This document shows positions 52,258 to 61,965 of a stretch of 64,000 bases of DNA, in pieces. Both the position numbers and the translations under genes were made by a program. The first letter of the stretch is position 1; each line of letters starts with the position of its first letter. Source of the stretch: Martinezella lusitana (lineage in GTDB: Bacteria > Pseudomonadota > Alphaproteobacteria > Rhizobiales > Rhizobiaceae); the NCBI RefSeq assembly GCF_010668395.1, contig NZ_WUEY01000001.1, forward strand, positions 62,001 through 126,000, read 5' to 3'. Below the pieces are notes generated by a model, which was given only the letters and a program-made list of their open reading frames with translations, had not been told where the DNA came from and did no database searches.

Positions 52258-54567
52258 TTATTTTCGTTTGAGTGCATCGGCCAGAGCAGCACCAAAACTA
52301 CCCCGCTGCTCGGCCTTCGGCGGGGCATTTCCCTTAACGCCAGCGTTGCGCGCACCACCCTGCTCGCGCGACTCGCGCCCGGATGCGGCCGCCACAGTGC
52401 TGCCATCTTTGCGCATCGAGAGGGCGATTCGCTTGCGCTTCACGTCCACTTCCACGACCTTGACCTTGACGACGTCGCCAGCCTTCACGACCTCGTGCGG
52501 ATCCTTGACGAAGCGATCCGCGAGCTGGGAAACATGCACCAAACCGTCCTGATGGACGCCAATATCGACGAAAGCCCCGAAGGCCGCGACATTGGTCACG
52601 GTGCCTTCCAGCAGCATCCCGGGCTTGAGGTCGCCGATCTCGTTGACGCCTTCCGCGAAGGTTGCCGTCTTGAAGCTCGGGCGCGGATCTCGCCCCGGCT
52701 TTTCCAGTTCGGCGAGGATATCCCGCACGGTCGGCAGACCGAATTTCTCGTCGATGAACTGCCTGGGATCGACGGCCTTCAGCATTGCCGTATCGCCCAT
52801 CAGCGCGCGCAGGTCGCGCCCGCAGGCCGCGACGATCTTCTTGGCGACACCGTAGGCTTCGGGATGCACGGAGGACGCGTCGAGCGGCTCCTTGCCGTTC
52901 GGAATACGCAGGAAGCCGGCGCATTGCTCGAAGGTGCGCTGGCCGAGGCGGGCGACCTTCAGCAGGTCGCGCCGTGTCGCGAACGGGCCTTCGCCGTCGC
53001 GGTGCTTGACGATCGCATCGGCGATCGACGGGCCAAGCCCGGAGACGCGGGCCAGCAGCGGCGACGAGGCCGTATTGAGATCGACGCCGACGGCATTCAC
53101 CGCATCCTCGACGACCGCGTCCAGCGAGCGGGAGAGTTTCTGCTGATCGACATCGTGCTGATACTGGCCGACGCCGATCGACTTCGGCTCGATCTTCACC
53201 AGTTCGGCCAGCGGATCCTGCAGGCGGCGGGCGATGGAGACGGCGCCACGGAGCGAGACGTCGAGACCGGGGAATTCCAGTGCCGCCGTTTCCGAGGCGG
53301 AATAGACGGAGGCGCCTGCTTCGGAGACGATCACCTTTGTCGGCTTCGGTGCCGGCAGCTCGGCCAGCATGTCGGCCACCAGCTTCTCGGTTTCGCGGCT
53401 GCCCGTGCCGTTGCCGATGGAGATCAGCTCGACCTTGTGCTTGCGGACCAGTGCCGCCAAGGTCGCCTGCGTGCCGCGCACGTCGTTCCTGGGCGGGAAG
53501 GGATAGACCGTCGTCGTTTCCAGGAGCTTTCCCGTGCCATCGACGACAGCAACCTTGACGCCGGTGCGGATGCCCGGATCGAGGCCCATGGTGGCGCGCG
53601 ATCCCGCCGGCGCGGCCAGCAGCAGATCCTTCAGATTGCGGGCGAAGACGTGGATCGCCTCTTCTTCCGCCCTCTCGCGCAGTTCACGCATCAGGTCGAG
53701 CGACAGCGACATGGAGAGCTTCACGCGCCAGGTCCAGCTCGCAACCTCCGTCAGCCAGCGGTCGCCGGGGCGGCTCGCGCCGATGTCATAGGCCGCGGTG
53801 ACCATGCGCTCGACCGGCTTGTTTGGCGAGACGGCGTCGGCATCGACCTCGATGTTCAGCGTCAGCACCTCTTCGTTCCAGCCACGCAGCATGGCGAGCG
53901 CACGATGGCCCGGAGCCGTCGCCCAGCGTTCCTGATGGGCAAAATAATCCGAGAACTTGGCGCCCGCCTCCTGCTTGCCGTCCACGACGGCGGCCTTCAG
54001 CGTGGCGTTCGTCTTCATGTAGCCGCGCAGCTTGCCGAGCAGGTCGGCATTTTCGGCAATCCCTTCGGCGATGATATCGCGCGCGCCTTCCAGCGCCGTT
54101 TTCACGTCGGGCACATCGGCGGTGAGGAAGCCTTCGGCGAGAGCGGAGGGCTCCTTGGAACGATCGGCGAGGATGGTGTCGGCCAGCGGACCAAGGCCGC
54201 GCTCCCGGGCGATCTCGGCGCGGGTGCGGCGCTTGGGTTTGTAGGGCAGATAAAGATCTTCCAGCTCGGCCTTGGTGGCAACGGTCGCGACCTTGCCCAT
54301 CAGCTCATCGGTCATCTTGCCCTGGCCGGTGATGGATTCGATGATTGCAGCCCGGCGAGCCTCCAGTTCACGCAGATAGACGAGGCGCTCCGATAGCGTC
54401 CGGAGCTGCGTGTCGTCGAGACCGCCGGTCACTTCCTTGCGGTAACGGGCGATGAAGGGCACCGTCGCCCCCTCGTCCAGCAGCTCGATGGCGGCCTTGG
54501 CCTGATCCGGGCGGGAGTTGATCTCGGCGGCGATGGTTGCGGCAAGGGAACGAATATCAGCGGCCAT
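52258..54567 (-). CDS. tex: Tex family RNA-binding transcription accessory protein
   Basis: Tex is a 769-residue multidomain protein that helps transcription and RNA quality control. Domains in order: an N-terminal helical region, a YqgF-like RNase H fold with [19 protein letters not shown], helix-hairpin-helix parts ([19 protein letters not shown]) and a C-terminal S1 RNA-binding domain (about 640-715, [33 protein letters not shown]). A disordered Lys/Arg/Gly-rich tail follows. The start is ATG 54567 ([16 protein letters not shown]); the longer open frame upstream is not coding. A moderate ribosome site (AGAGAGACAC) precedes it. Confidence 0.95.
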   Translation of the reverse strand: MAADIRSLAATIAAEINSRPDQAKAAIELLDEGATVPFIARYRKEVTGGLDDTQLRTLSERLVYLRELEARRAAIIESITGQGKMTDELMGKVATVATKAELEDLYLPYKPKRRTRAEIARERGLGPLADTILADRSKEPSALAEGFLTADVPDVKTALEGARDIIAEGIAENADLLGKLRGYMKTNATLKAAVVDGKQEAGAKFSDYFAHQERWATAPGHRALAMLRGWNEEVLTLNIEVDADAVSPNKPVERMVTAAYDIGASRPGDRWLTEVASWTWRVKLSMSLSLDLMRELRERAEEEAIHVFARNLKDLLLAAPAGSRATMGLDPGIRTGVKVAVVDGTGKLLETTTVYPFPPRNDVRGTQATLAALVRKHKVELISIGNGTGSRETEKLVADMLAELPAPKPTKVIVSEAGASVYSASETAALEFPGLDVSLRGAVSIARRLQDPLAELVKIEPKSIGVGQYQHDVDQQKLSRSLDAVVEDAVNAVGVDLNTASSPLLARVSGLGPSIADAIVKHRDGEGPFATRRDLLKVARLGQRTFEQCAGFLRIPNGKEPLDASSVHPEAYGVAKKIVAACGRDLRALMGDTAMLKAVDPRQFIDEKFGLPTVRDILAELEKPGRDPRPSFKTATFAEGVNEIGDLKPGMLLEGTVTNVAAFGAFVDIGVHQDGLVHVSQLADRFVKDPHEVVKAGDVVKVKVVEVDVKRKRIALSMRKDGSTVAAASGRESREQGGARNAGVKGNAPPKAEQRGSFGAALADALKRK

Positions 54568-54810
54568 GTGTCTCTCTGAACTGGACAATCGTGAGGGGAC
54601 CATAAGCATGATCCCGCGGACATAAGAAGCGTTTTCGGCACGGAACACGCCAATCCGGGCGGGGAGATGGCATGACGGCAGAGCCGCCTCCGCTTTAGCG
54701 ACATAAAAAGGCATGGCAATGTTGCAGGCTCCGCCTCCACAGGATTTGCCGCTTGACCTTTGGCTCAACCCCCCTTAACCGCGCAAAAGGATGCAACGAA
54801 AGGGCAAGCC

Positions 54811-56079
54811 ATGAGAGTTCTGTTGATCGGATCGGGCGGACGCGAGCATGCGCTGGCCTGGAAACTGGCGCAATCGCCACTGATGACCGAACTCTACGCG
54901 GCGCCGGGCAATCCCGGCATTGCCGAGCATGCGACGCTCGTCGCTCTCGATGTCGACAATCACGACGCCGTCGTCGCTTTCTGCAAGGAAAAAGCCATCG
55001 ACTTCGTCGTGGTCGGCCCGGAAGCGCCGCTGGTTGTCGGCATTGCCGATAAGCTGCGCGCCGCGGGCATTGCCGTCTTCGGCCCCTCTGCGGCGGCGGC
55101 CCAGCTGGAAGGATCGAAGGGCTTCACCAAGGACATCTGCGCCCGCTACGATATTCCGACCGGAGCGTACCAGCGCTTCAACAACGCACCGAAGGCGAAA
55201 GCCTATGTCCGCGCTCAAGGCGCGCCGATCGTCGTGAAGGCCGATGGTCTTGCGGCGGGCAAGGGCGTCACCGTCGCCATGACGGTCGATGAGGCGCTTG
55301 CAGCGATCGATGATTGCTTCGAAGGCGCGTTCGGCGAAGCCGGCGCGGAAGTGGTGATCGAAGCCTATCTGGACGGCGAAGAGGCCAGCTTCTTCTGCCT
55401 TTGCGACGGCAAGCATGCGCTGGCGCTTGCGACCGCGCAGGACCACAAGCGCGTCGGCGATGGCGATACCGGACCGAATACAGGCGGGATGGGCGCCTAT
55501 TCCCCTGCCCCCGTGATGACGCCCGAAATGGTCGAGCGCACCATGAGGGAGATCATCGAGCCGACGATGCGCGGCATGGCGGAAAGCGGCCACCCCTTCT
55601 CCGGCGTCTTCTTCGCCGGGCTGATGATCACCGCCAAGGGGCCTGAACTGATCGAATACAATGTCCGCTTCGGCGACCCCGAATGCCAGGTGCTGATGAT
55701 GCGGCTGAAGAGCGACCTGCTGCCGCTGCTCCTTGCCTGCGCCAACGGCACGCTGGACCAGGTGACGGCCGAATGGAGCGACGATCCGGCGCTGACCGTC
55801 GTCATGGCCTCGAAAGGCTATCCCGGCTCCTATGCCAAGAACACGCCGATCACGGCGCTCCCGGCAGACAGCGAAGGCGCCAAGGTGTTTCATGCCGGCA
55901 CAGCCTTGAAGGACGGCGCGCTGGTTGCGACCGGCGGACGCGTGCTGAATGTCACGGCGACCGGCAAGACGGTGGGCGAAGCAAAAGAACGCGCCTATGC
56001 CCTTGCCGGCGAGGTGAAATGGGAGAACGGCTTCTATCGCAACGACATCGGCTGGCGTGCGGTCGAGCGCGAGACGTAA
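54811..56079 (+). CDS. purD: Phosphoribosylamine-glycine ligase
   Basis: PurD joins glycine to 5-phosphoribosylamine, step two of purine synthesis, with ATP. The 422-residue protein has an N-terminal [23 protein letters not shown] and an ATP-grasp core ([39 protein letters not shown]). The start at 54811 follows AAAGGGCAAGCC; upstream frame is not coding. It is divergent from tex. The next gene is separate. Confidence 0.97.
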   Translation: MRVLLIGSGGREHALAWKLAQSPLMTELYAAPGNPGIAEHATLVALDVDNHDAVVAFCKEKAIDFVVVGPEAPLVVGIADKLRAAGIAVFGPSAAAAQLEGSKGFTKDICARYDIPTGAYQRFNNAPKAKAYVRAQGAPIVVKADGLAAGKGVTVAMTVDEALAAIDDCFEGAFGEAGAEVVIEAYLDGEEASFFCLCDGKHALALATAQDHKRVGDGDTGPNTGGMGAYSPAPVMTPEMVERTMREIIEPTMRGMAESGHPFSGVFFAGLMITAKGPELIEYNVRFGDPECQVLMMRLKSDLLPLLLACANGTLDQVTAEWSDDPALTVVMASKGYPGSYAKNTPITALPADSEGAKVFHAGTALKDGALVATGGRVLNVTATGKTVGEAKERAYALAGEVKWENGFYRNDIGWRAVERET

Positions 56080-56081
56080 AC

Positions 56082-56100
56082 ATCGCGGCGGATCCGCGAT
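56082..56100 (+). terminator. Hairpin after purD
   Basis: ATCGCGG and CCGCGAT form a 7-bp stem with a five-base loop two bases past the purD stop. A T-rich stretch (AAATTTTTAC) begins 14 bases later. Weak terminator. Confidence 0.45.
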
Positions 56101-56191
56101 CGAAAGTCCATTAAATTTTTACCTAATCTCCTGACGGGATGGAAATAAAGGCCCGCTAATGTCTTCGTCACCATAGACGGAGTTGTTTGTT

Positions 56192-56620
56192 ATGCGTTCC
56201 TTCCTTCTGACCTTGGCATGCGTACTGGCCGGCAACTCTGCCATGGCCTCGTCGATCCAGCCCGTGGATGGCACGATGATCGCCGGCAAGGGCAGCATCG
56301 TCGACAAGTCATGCGCCGACTGCCCGCCCCTGAAGCCCAAGCTGGCGGAAAAGGAATATACCGTGCCGACATTGACGCCGGGCACGCAATCCATCGTCGT
56401 GCGCAGTATCGACGGCGAAAAGAGGGTCGTGCGGACGGAAGCCTGGATGGGCGGCTCCCCCGTCATGTTCGTCAGCAAGCCGACGCCGGAGGCCCTGTCA
56501 GCGGCCGGCGAGCCCGTCGATGGCATAGACATCACGGCGAAGACCGCAGCCTTGTCGAACCTCCCCGAAGCCCACGAGCCTGCACCGCTCGATACCTCCA
56601 GCTTCCAGCTTCGCCAATAG
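56192..56620 (+). CDS. Secreted HPE1-like domain protein
   Basis: About 142 residues. The signal peptide is MRSFLLTLACVLAGNSAMAS. The mature protein contains CADCPPLKPK (two Cys) and EYTVPTLTPGTQ, then RTEAWMGGSPVMFVSKPTPEAL. I recall this layout from rhizobial proteins annotated as plant virulence effector HPE1-like, which is a weak name; no effector function is shown. ATG 56192 follows CGGAGTTGTTTGTT; a TTG three codons earlier is a poorer choice. The transcript probably ends at the hairpin at 56655. Confidence 0.6.
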   Translation: MRSFLLTLACVLAGNSAMASSIQPVDGTMIAGKGSIVDKSCADCPPLKPKLAEKEYTVPTLTPGTQSIVVRSIDGEKRVVRTEAWMGGSPVMFVSKPTPEALSAAGEPVDGIDITAKTAALSNLPEAHEPAPLDTSSFQLRQ

Positions 56621-56654
56621 CGGCAGGCGCTTCACCTCTCTTGTATGGAAACAG

Positions 56655-56677
56655 CCTTTCGCTCATCGAGCGAAGGG
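56655..56677 (+). terminator. Hairpin downstream of the HPE1-like gene
   Basis: CCTTTCGCTC and GAGCGAAGGG form a 10-bp stem (one G-U) around ATC, 34 bases past the stop. A weak T-rich tail (TTATCTTGTCTTT) begins five bases after. The rest of 56621-56996 is AT-rich promoter DNA for the next chemoreceptor; no other gene is visible. Confidence 0.55.
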
Positions 56678-56996
56678 CACAGGTTATCTTGTCTTTAAGT
56701 ATATTTTAATTGATACAGTATATCTAAATTAGCCACAGATCACTCCCGCAATTCCTGAAGTCCGCCGCTTACAGAAACGAATATTGCAGACGCGGATAGG
56801 CCATATCTGCGGTTTCAAAGCTTGATGAATACAACCAAGCTACTAAGATTAAAGCTTTCTTAGATATAAATAGCGATTTTACTGCCACCGGACAGCAGCA
56901 TGTCAACAGAGCGGCGGCAACGTATTGAGGATCTCTCAGGCGATCGCACAGGCGGTAGGATACCGCACCGGTAATCACCTACCTGTGGGAGACATC

Positions 56997-58814
56997 ATGA
57001 AGAATCTCAAAATTGCGCATCAACTGTTTGCCCTGCTCGGCCTCCTGATGGCTGCCTTCGCAGTGGCCACCTATTTCCAGATCCAATCGCAGGCCGATTC
57101 CATCTATGACGATCGCTTCGACATGCTGCGTACGCAGGTCGAATCCGGCATCTCCGTTCTGGACCAATATTATCAGCGCGAAAAATCCGGTGAAATGACG
57201 CATGAGGCCGCACAGGCCGAGGCCTTCAAGATCCTCTCGCATGTCAGCTTCGCGCCGGCAGGCTATCTCTTCGGCTTCGACTACAACGTCGTTCAGCGCA
57301 TTCACCCAAGCCCGGTCAATATCGGCAAGGACATGTCCTCGCAGGTCGACAAGAATGGCACCTATTTCAGCAAGGAAATGGTGGAAAAGGGAATCAAGGG
57401 CGGCGGCCGCACCATCTACTACTGGAGCAAGCCCGGCCATCCCGATAGCGACGTCTTCCTGAAGGGCAGCTATTCGGCCGCTTTCGAGCCCTGGCAGATC
57501 GTGCTGGGCTGCGGCGTCTACATGGACGACCTGCAGGAGCAGATCAACACGACGATGTGGCGCGCGCTGCTGATCTGCGGCCTTGTCTTCGTCATCGGCA
57601 TCGGTGCCGCCCTCTACTTCATCCGCGGCATTACCCGACCGCTCGCCGAGGTCCATACCGCCCTCAAGGCCGTGGCCGACGAAGACGTGAAGATGACCAT
57701 CCCGCATACGGAAATGCGCAACGAAATCGGCCTGATGGCCAAGGCGACCCAGGCGTTGCAGGAAAAGGTCCGCGAGCGCCACATGCTGGCCGACCGTCAG
57801 GCCGCACAGGAACTCGAAATCAGCAGCGAACGCGAACAGAACATGCGCCAGCAGCAGGACGAGGCCCGCGAGCAGGCGCGCGTCGTCTCGGTCATCGGCC
57901 GGGCGCTCGAGGAACTTGCACACGGCGATCTGACCGTGCGTTGCGGCGATCTCGGCGCCAGCTATTCCGGCCTGCGCAACAACTTCAACGAGGCGCTGTC
58001 GCATCTCGAGGCAGCCATGGGCCGCGTCAATGCCAAGGGCAACGACATCGGCCTCAGCAAGGAAGAGATCCGTCGCGCCTCCAACGAGCTGTCGCAGCGC
58101 ACCGAGCGCCAGGCCGCCAGCCTGGAAGAGACATCGGCTGCGCTCGACGAACTTACCGTCGCCGTTCGCCAGACGGCGGAAGGCGCCGATGAAGCCAGCA
58201 AGCGCGTTCATGCCGTCAGCGCCGAAGCGTCCCGCAGCGATGCGGTGGTCGCCCAGGCAATCGGAGCGATGAGCGGCATCGAGAAGTCGTCGGCGGAGAT
58301 CGGCAAGATCATCGGCGTCATCGACGAGATCGCTTTCCAGACCAACCTCCTGGCTCTGAATGCCGGCGTCGAAGCCGCCCGCGCCGGCGAATCCGGCAAG
58401 GGCTTTGCCGTCGTCGCCCAGGAAGTGCGCGAACTGGCCCAGCGTTCCGCGGCGGCCGCCAAGGAAATCAAGGACCAGATCGCCCGCTCGTCCGGCCAGG
58501 TCGACCAGGGCGTTCGCCTCGTCGGCGAGGCTGGCGAAGCGCTGAAGCGCATCTCCGACCAGATCAAGGCCGCCAACGAAATCGTCTCGAAGATCGCCCA
58601 CAGCGCCTCCGAGCAGGATACGACGCTGCGCTCGATCTCTTCTTCGATGAACCAGCTCGACGCCGCCACACAGCAGAACGCCGCCATGGCCGAAGAGACG
58701 ACGGCCTCGGCCGAGACGCTCGCCGCCGATACGGAAGATCTGCTGGCGCTCATCCGCGGCTTCCGCGTCAACGATGGCCATCCGGTCATGGATCATCGTC
58801 GCCGGGCCGCCTGA
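56997..58814 (+). CDS. Methyl-accepting chemotaxis protein with single-Cache domain
   Basis: A 605-residue transmembrane chemoreceptor. Membrane helix 1 is near residues 8-30. The periplasmic sCache_2-type domain is about 35-185 (AGYLFGFDYNVVQRIHPSPVNIGKDMS). Helix 2 is near 188-212. HAMP and coiled coil follow (GITRPLAEVHTALKAV) to the signalling tip [22 protein letters not shown]. It lacks the terminal pentapeptide seen in the other receptor at 21839-23785. The ligand is probably a small organic acid, typical of sCache, but unproven. ATG 56997 follows GTGGGAGACATC. A terminator follows the stop. Confidence 0.93.
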   Translation: MKNLKIAHQLFALLGLLMAAFAVATYFQIQSQADSIYDDRFDMLRTQVESGISVLDQYYQREKSGEMTHEAAQAEAFKILSHVSFAPAGYLFGFDYNVVQRIHPSPVNIGKDMSSQVDKNGTYFSKEMVEKGIKGGGRTIYYWSKPGHPDSDVFLKGSYSAAFEPWQIVLGCGVYMDDLQEQINTTMWRALLICGLVFVIGIGAALYFIRGITRPLAEVHTALKAVADEDVKMTIPHTEMRNEIGLMAKATQALQEKVRERHMLADRQAAQELEISSEREQNMRQQQDEAREQARVVSVIGRALEELAHGDLTVRCGDLGASYSGLRNNFNEALSHLEAAMGRVNAKGNDIGLSKEEIRRASNELSQRTERQAASLEETSAALDELTVAVRQTAEGADEASKRVHAVSAEASRSDAVVAQAIGAMSGIEKSSAEIGKIIGVIDEIAFQTNLLALNAGVEAARAGESGKGFAVVAQEVRELAQRSAAAAKEIKDQIARSSGQVDQGVRLVGEAGEALKRISDQIKAANEIVSKIAHSASEQDTTLRSISSSMNQLDAATQQNAAMAEETTASAETLAADTEDLLALIRGFRVNDGHPVMDHRRRAA

Positions 58815-58835
58815 GCTGGATAAATCAGAAAAGAG

Positions 58836-58864
58836 AAACCGCCGGGCTCACGTCCGGCGGTTTT
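58836..58864. terminator. Rho-independent terminator after chemoreceptor gene
   Basis: AAACCGCCGG and CCGGCGGTTTT enclose GCTCACGT. The plus-strand TTTTCGTTT follows, 21 bases past the stop. It is also downstream of the convergent DUF523 gene and serves both. Confidence 0.85.
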
Positions 58865-58887
58865 CGTTTAAGCTGCGATTGGTTGCT

Positions 58888-59382
58888 TCAGTCCGCCGTC
58901 TTCAGGCGCTCGACCAGCCTGTCGATCTCGCGATCGGAATAGACCTCAATACCGGCCTGCTGGAGCAGCGCCGCCGTGACGCCCCGGCCGCTCTGCCGAG
59001 TGCCGGAGAATGAGCCGTCATAAATAAAGCCCGAGCCGCAGGATGGACTGCCATCGATCAGCAGGGCGTAGCGACAGCCGGTTTCCTCTGCGAGCGTGAG
59101 GGTGTTTTCAGCCGCCTGAAGAAATTCCGCCGTGACGTCACCGCCCGCGATCTCCATTACCCGCGCGGTGCCAGCAAGCACGTCTTCGCCGGTGGCTCCG
59201 CCCTCAATTTCGGCTGGCGGCCTGGGCACAGCCATGCCCGCGGACATTTCCGGACAGATCGTCACCAGCCGCCCCTCCTCGCGCCAGCGATCGATCGCCG
59301 GATGGATGAGCGGCTTGGAATTGCCGTCATAGCGGACGGCATGGCCCATAAGGCAGGCGCTGACGAGGATCTTTCCGGTCAT
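58888..59382 (-). CDS. DUF523 family protein
   Basis: A 164-residue cytoplasmic protein. The DUF523 signatures are SACLMGHAVRYDGNSKP at the start, ICPEMSAGMAVPRPPAEI, and the DGSPSCGSGFIYDG loop. The paired cysteines (ACL, CPE, SCG) suggest a metal or Fe-S site. Function is unknown in general. It precedes glyS by 13 bases at its upstream side and may share the glyS transcript. Confidence 0.85.
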   Translation of the reverse strand: MTGKILVSACLMGHAVRYDGNSKPLIHPAIDRWREEGRLVTICPEMSAGMAVPRPPAEIEGGATGEDVLAGTARVMEIAGGDVTAEFLQAAENTLTLAEETGCRYALLIDGSPSCGSGFIYDGSFSGTRQSGRGVTAALLQQAGIEVYSDREIDRLVERLKTAD

Positions 59383-59395
59383 CGCGCCCCTTTTC

Positions 59396-61510
59396 TTATC
59401 CCGCGATCTTCGAGAAGTCGGCGACCGTGCCGGTTGCCTCGCGGATCAGGCGCAGGAGCGCCAGGCGATTGGCGCGGATAGCCGCGTCTTCGTCATTGAC
59501 AAGGACATCTTCGAAGAAGCGGTCGACGGGCGCGCGCAGCTTGGAAAGGGCTGCCATGGCGGAGCGGAAATCTTCCTTGGCGATCGCATCGGATGCCTCG
59601 GCGGAGGCGGCCTTGACGGCGGCAAAGAGATCCTTTTCGGCGTCGAGCTTCAGCAGCGCTTCCGAAACGCTGTCGGCGACGACCGTGCCCTTCTTCTCTT
59701 CGGCGGCCAGAAGCTGGGTGGCGCGCTTGGTGCCGGCGAGCAGGTTCTTGCCGTCCTCGGAGGTGATGAAGGCGGTCAGCGCCTCGACGCGGCGGGCGAT
59801 CATCAGCAGATCGTCAGTCTCCGGCGTCAGCACGGCGTCGATCAGGTCATGGCGGGCGCCGAGATCGCGCAGGTAGACCTTGAGGCGATCGTGGAAGAAG
59901 GCGAGCAGATCGGCATCCTTGGTCGTTGCCAGCAGCGGCAGGCGCACGCCCCGCTCCAAGAGGATACGGACGACGCCGAGGGCGGCCCGGCGCAGTGCGT
60001 ACGGATCTTTCGAGCCTGTGGGCTTCTCGTCGATCGCCCAGAAGCCGACGAGCGTGTCCAGCTTGTCGGCAAGCGCGACCGTGATCGCAACCTTGTCCTC
60101 GGGGACGCGATCTGAAGGTCCCTGCGGCTTGTAGTGATCTTCGATGGCGGCAGCGACGGAGGCGTTCTCGCCCTGCAGCACCGCATATTTGCGGCCCATA
60201 AGGCCCTGAAGCTCGGGGAATTCGCCAACGGCTTCGGTGCGCAGGTCGGCCTTGGCGAGCACGACGGCGCGATCGACCAGAGCGGCATCGGCGCCGGTGA
60301 TCTTGGCAAGTTCTGCGGCAAGCGCGCGAATGCGGGTGACGCGCTCGCCCTGGCTGCCGAGCTTGGCATGGAAGGTAACACCAAGCGCGTCGAGCTTGGC
60401 CATGCGCTGATCGAGCGGCTTCTTCAGGTCGAGACCGAACTTGGCGGCAGCGGCTTCCAGCGTTTCGAGATCGGGCAGATCGCCCTGGTCGCGCTTCCAG
60501 AAATGCAGCGCGTCGGACAGGCGGGCGCGCACGACCTTGCCGTTACCGTGGATGATCTCCTTGCCGCCATCCGTCGCCTGGATGTTGGAGATGAGAATGA
60601 AACGGTTGGACAGGGTTTCGCCCACCTGCGGGCGGGTGACGAAACACTTCTGATTGGTCTTGATGGTGAGACGGATGATTTCCGAGGGTATCGAGAGATA
60701 GTCTTCCTCGAAGGAGCCCATCAGCACCTGCGGCCACTCGACCAGGCCGGATACTTCCTCCAGCAGGCCCTCGTCCTCGACCAGTTCGAGGCCGTTGGCA
60801 AAAGCGACATCGCGGGCGTCATGCAGGATGATGTCCTTGCGGCGCTCGGCATCGAGCACGACATAGGTCTTTTCCAGGCTCGTGGCATAATCCTCGAAAC
60901 GCTTGACGGTGATCGGGCCTGGCGCATGGAAACGATGGCCGTAGGTCACGTTGGAAGCAACGATGCCGTCGATTTCGAAGGGGATGACGACGGTTTCTTC
61001 ATGCTCGGTGCCGAAGGTGCAGACGATGGACTGCAGCGGACGCACCCACCGCAGCGAGCCGGGCCTGGCCGATGCCTTGCCCCAGCGCATGGATTTCGGC
61101 CAGGGGAAGTTTCTGACGATATCCGGCATCACGGCCGCGACGATTTCCTCCGCCGCACGGCCGGGCTTGGAAATGATCGCAACGTAGAAATCACCCTTCT
61201 TCGGGTCGCTCTGCACCTGCGCTTCGGAAACGGAAGAAAGGCCCGCGCCACGCAAGAAGCCTTCGATCGCCTTTTCGTTGGCATCGGTGCGCGGTCCCTT
61301 GCGCTCCTCGCGCACGTCGGCCGAGCGCGCCGTCAGGCCGCGAATGTCGAGTGTGAGGCGCCGCGGCGTCCAATATTCCCGGGCACCCTCATAGGAAAGG
61401 CCGGCTTCGACCAAGGCATCGGTCACCAGCTTCTTCAGGTCGCCGGCAGCCTTGCGCTGCATACGGGCGGGAATTTCCTCGGAGCGGAGTTCGAGCAGGA
61501 GATCGGGCAT
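59396..61510 (-). CDS. glyS: Glycyl-tRNA synthetase beta subunit
   Basis: GlyS is the beta chain of the alpha2beta2 glycyl-tRNA synthetase. The 704-residue protein begins [15 protein letters not shown], with the family WPKSMRW block and the GFVLI-like [16 protein letters not shown]. The C-terminal anticodon-binding part has [16 protein letters not shown]. The start is ATG 61510 (MPDLLLEL) after GAGGAACCTTGAC; the ORF's 14 extra codons come from the decayed DUF559 frame. The alpha subunit glyQ is usually just upstream in rhizobia but is beyond the window here, separated by the DUF2207 and DUF559 genes. Confidence 0.96.
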   Translation of the reverse strand: MPDLLLELRSEEIPARMQRKAAGDLKKLVTDALVEAGLSYEGAREYWTPRRLTLDIRGLTARSADVREERKGPRTDANEKAIEGFLRGAGLSSVSEAQVQSDPKKGDFYVAIISKPGRAAEEIVAAVMPDIVRNFPWPKSMRWGKASARPGSLRWVRPLQSIVCTFGTEHEETVVIPFEIDGIVASNVTYGHRFHAPGPITVKRFEDYATSLEKTYVVLDAERRKDIILHDARDVAFANGLELVEDEGLLEEVSGLVEWPQVLMGSFEEDYLSIPSEIIRLTIKTNQKCFVTRPQVGETLSNRFILISNIQATDGGKEIIHGNGKVVRARLSDALHFWKRDQGDLPDLETLEAAAAKFGLDLKKPLDQRMAKLDALGVTFHAKLGSQGERVTRIRALAAELAKITGADAALVDRAVVLAKADLRTEAVGEFPELQGLMGRKYAVLQGENASVAAAIEDHYKPQGPSDRVPEDKVAITVALADKLDTLVGFWAIDEKPTGSKDPYALRRAALGVVRILLERGVRLPLLATTKDADLLAFFHDRLKVYLRDLGARHDLIDAVLTPETDDLLMIARRVEALTAFITSEDGKNLLAGTKRATQLLAAEEKKGTVVADSVSEALLKLDAEKDLFAAVKAASAEASDAIAKEDFRSAMAALSKLRAPVDRFFEDVLVNDEDAAIRANRLALLRLIREATGTVADFSKIAG

Positions 61511-61526
61511 GTCAAGGTTCCTCACC

Positions 61527-61539
61527 CTCCCCTTGAGAG
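61527..61539. repeat. Right inverted repeat of a DUF559-bearing unit
   Basis: CTCCCCTTGAGAG. Its inverted partner CTCTCAAGGGGGAG lies at 61944-61957, on the far side of the DUF559 relic. Match 13 of 14 with one extra C. It begins 17 bases upstream of the glyS start. Confidence 0.55.
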
Positions 61540-61579
61540 AGAGGGTCGGCACGGCGTGCCGGAGTGGCGTGAAAACGGT

Positions 61580-61845
61580 CGGCCTCTGCTAGCAAAATTT
61601 GTCGCTGCTGCACAATGGCAAATATCGTATCCGGAACGGCCTCAGTCTCATCCATGACCTCGGCGTTCCAGAATCGGACGGCAGATAGTCCTGGCTTTCG
61701 AGAGAGGCCATTCGCTCGGCATCACAACGTCTCGCCGCGTCTTCCGCGTGCTGGCTGCCGTCCAGCTCGACACTCAGACCGATCCGATGACAGGCGATAT
61801 CAGCGAAATAGCGCCGATCGGAATGCGCCGCTACGAACGCCCTCC
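61580..61845 (-). pseudogene. Decayed DUF559 (Vsr-like endonuclease domain) gene
   Basis: The minus strand encodes YFADIACHRIGLSVELDG, then SQHAEDAARR and DAERMASLESQ in one frame. It then needs a one-base shift to read VRFWNAEVMDETEAVPDTIF. The earlier RRIPIG piece sits in yet another frame next to a stop. Together they match the DUF559 core (RRQxPIGxYxADFxC...DGxQH...VLRFWN). DUF559 belongs to the PD-(D/E)XK-type very-short-patch repair endonuclease fold. At least two frame changes show it is broken. Confidence 0.72.
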
Positions 61846-61943
61846 CCTTGTGGTGGGCCGTCGATGGCCGGGGGTGGATGATCCCGGCGGCGTCCGCAGC
61901 CAACCAATTGTCACCCCCATCTGCCGCTGTGCGGCGATCTCCA

Positions 61944-61957
61944 CTCTCAAGGGGGAG
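61944..61957. repeat. Left inverted repeat of the DUF559-bearing unit
   Basis: CTCTCAAGGGGGAG, the inverted partner of 61527-61539. Together they bracket about 430 bases that contain the DUF559 relic and no other gene. The left copy ends 8 bases from the DUF2207 gene stop. Confidence 0.55.
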
Positions 61958-61965
61958 GTGGCCAG

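Noticed and set aside
52495..54396. Plus-strand open frame of 633 residues opposite tex
   Set aside because: Antisense shadow of tex; no ribosome site or known domain.
56979..58796. Minus-strand open frame of 605 residues opposite the second chemoreceptor
   Set aside because: Shadow of a high-GC gene with clear HAMP and signalling domains on the plus strand.
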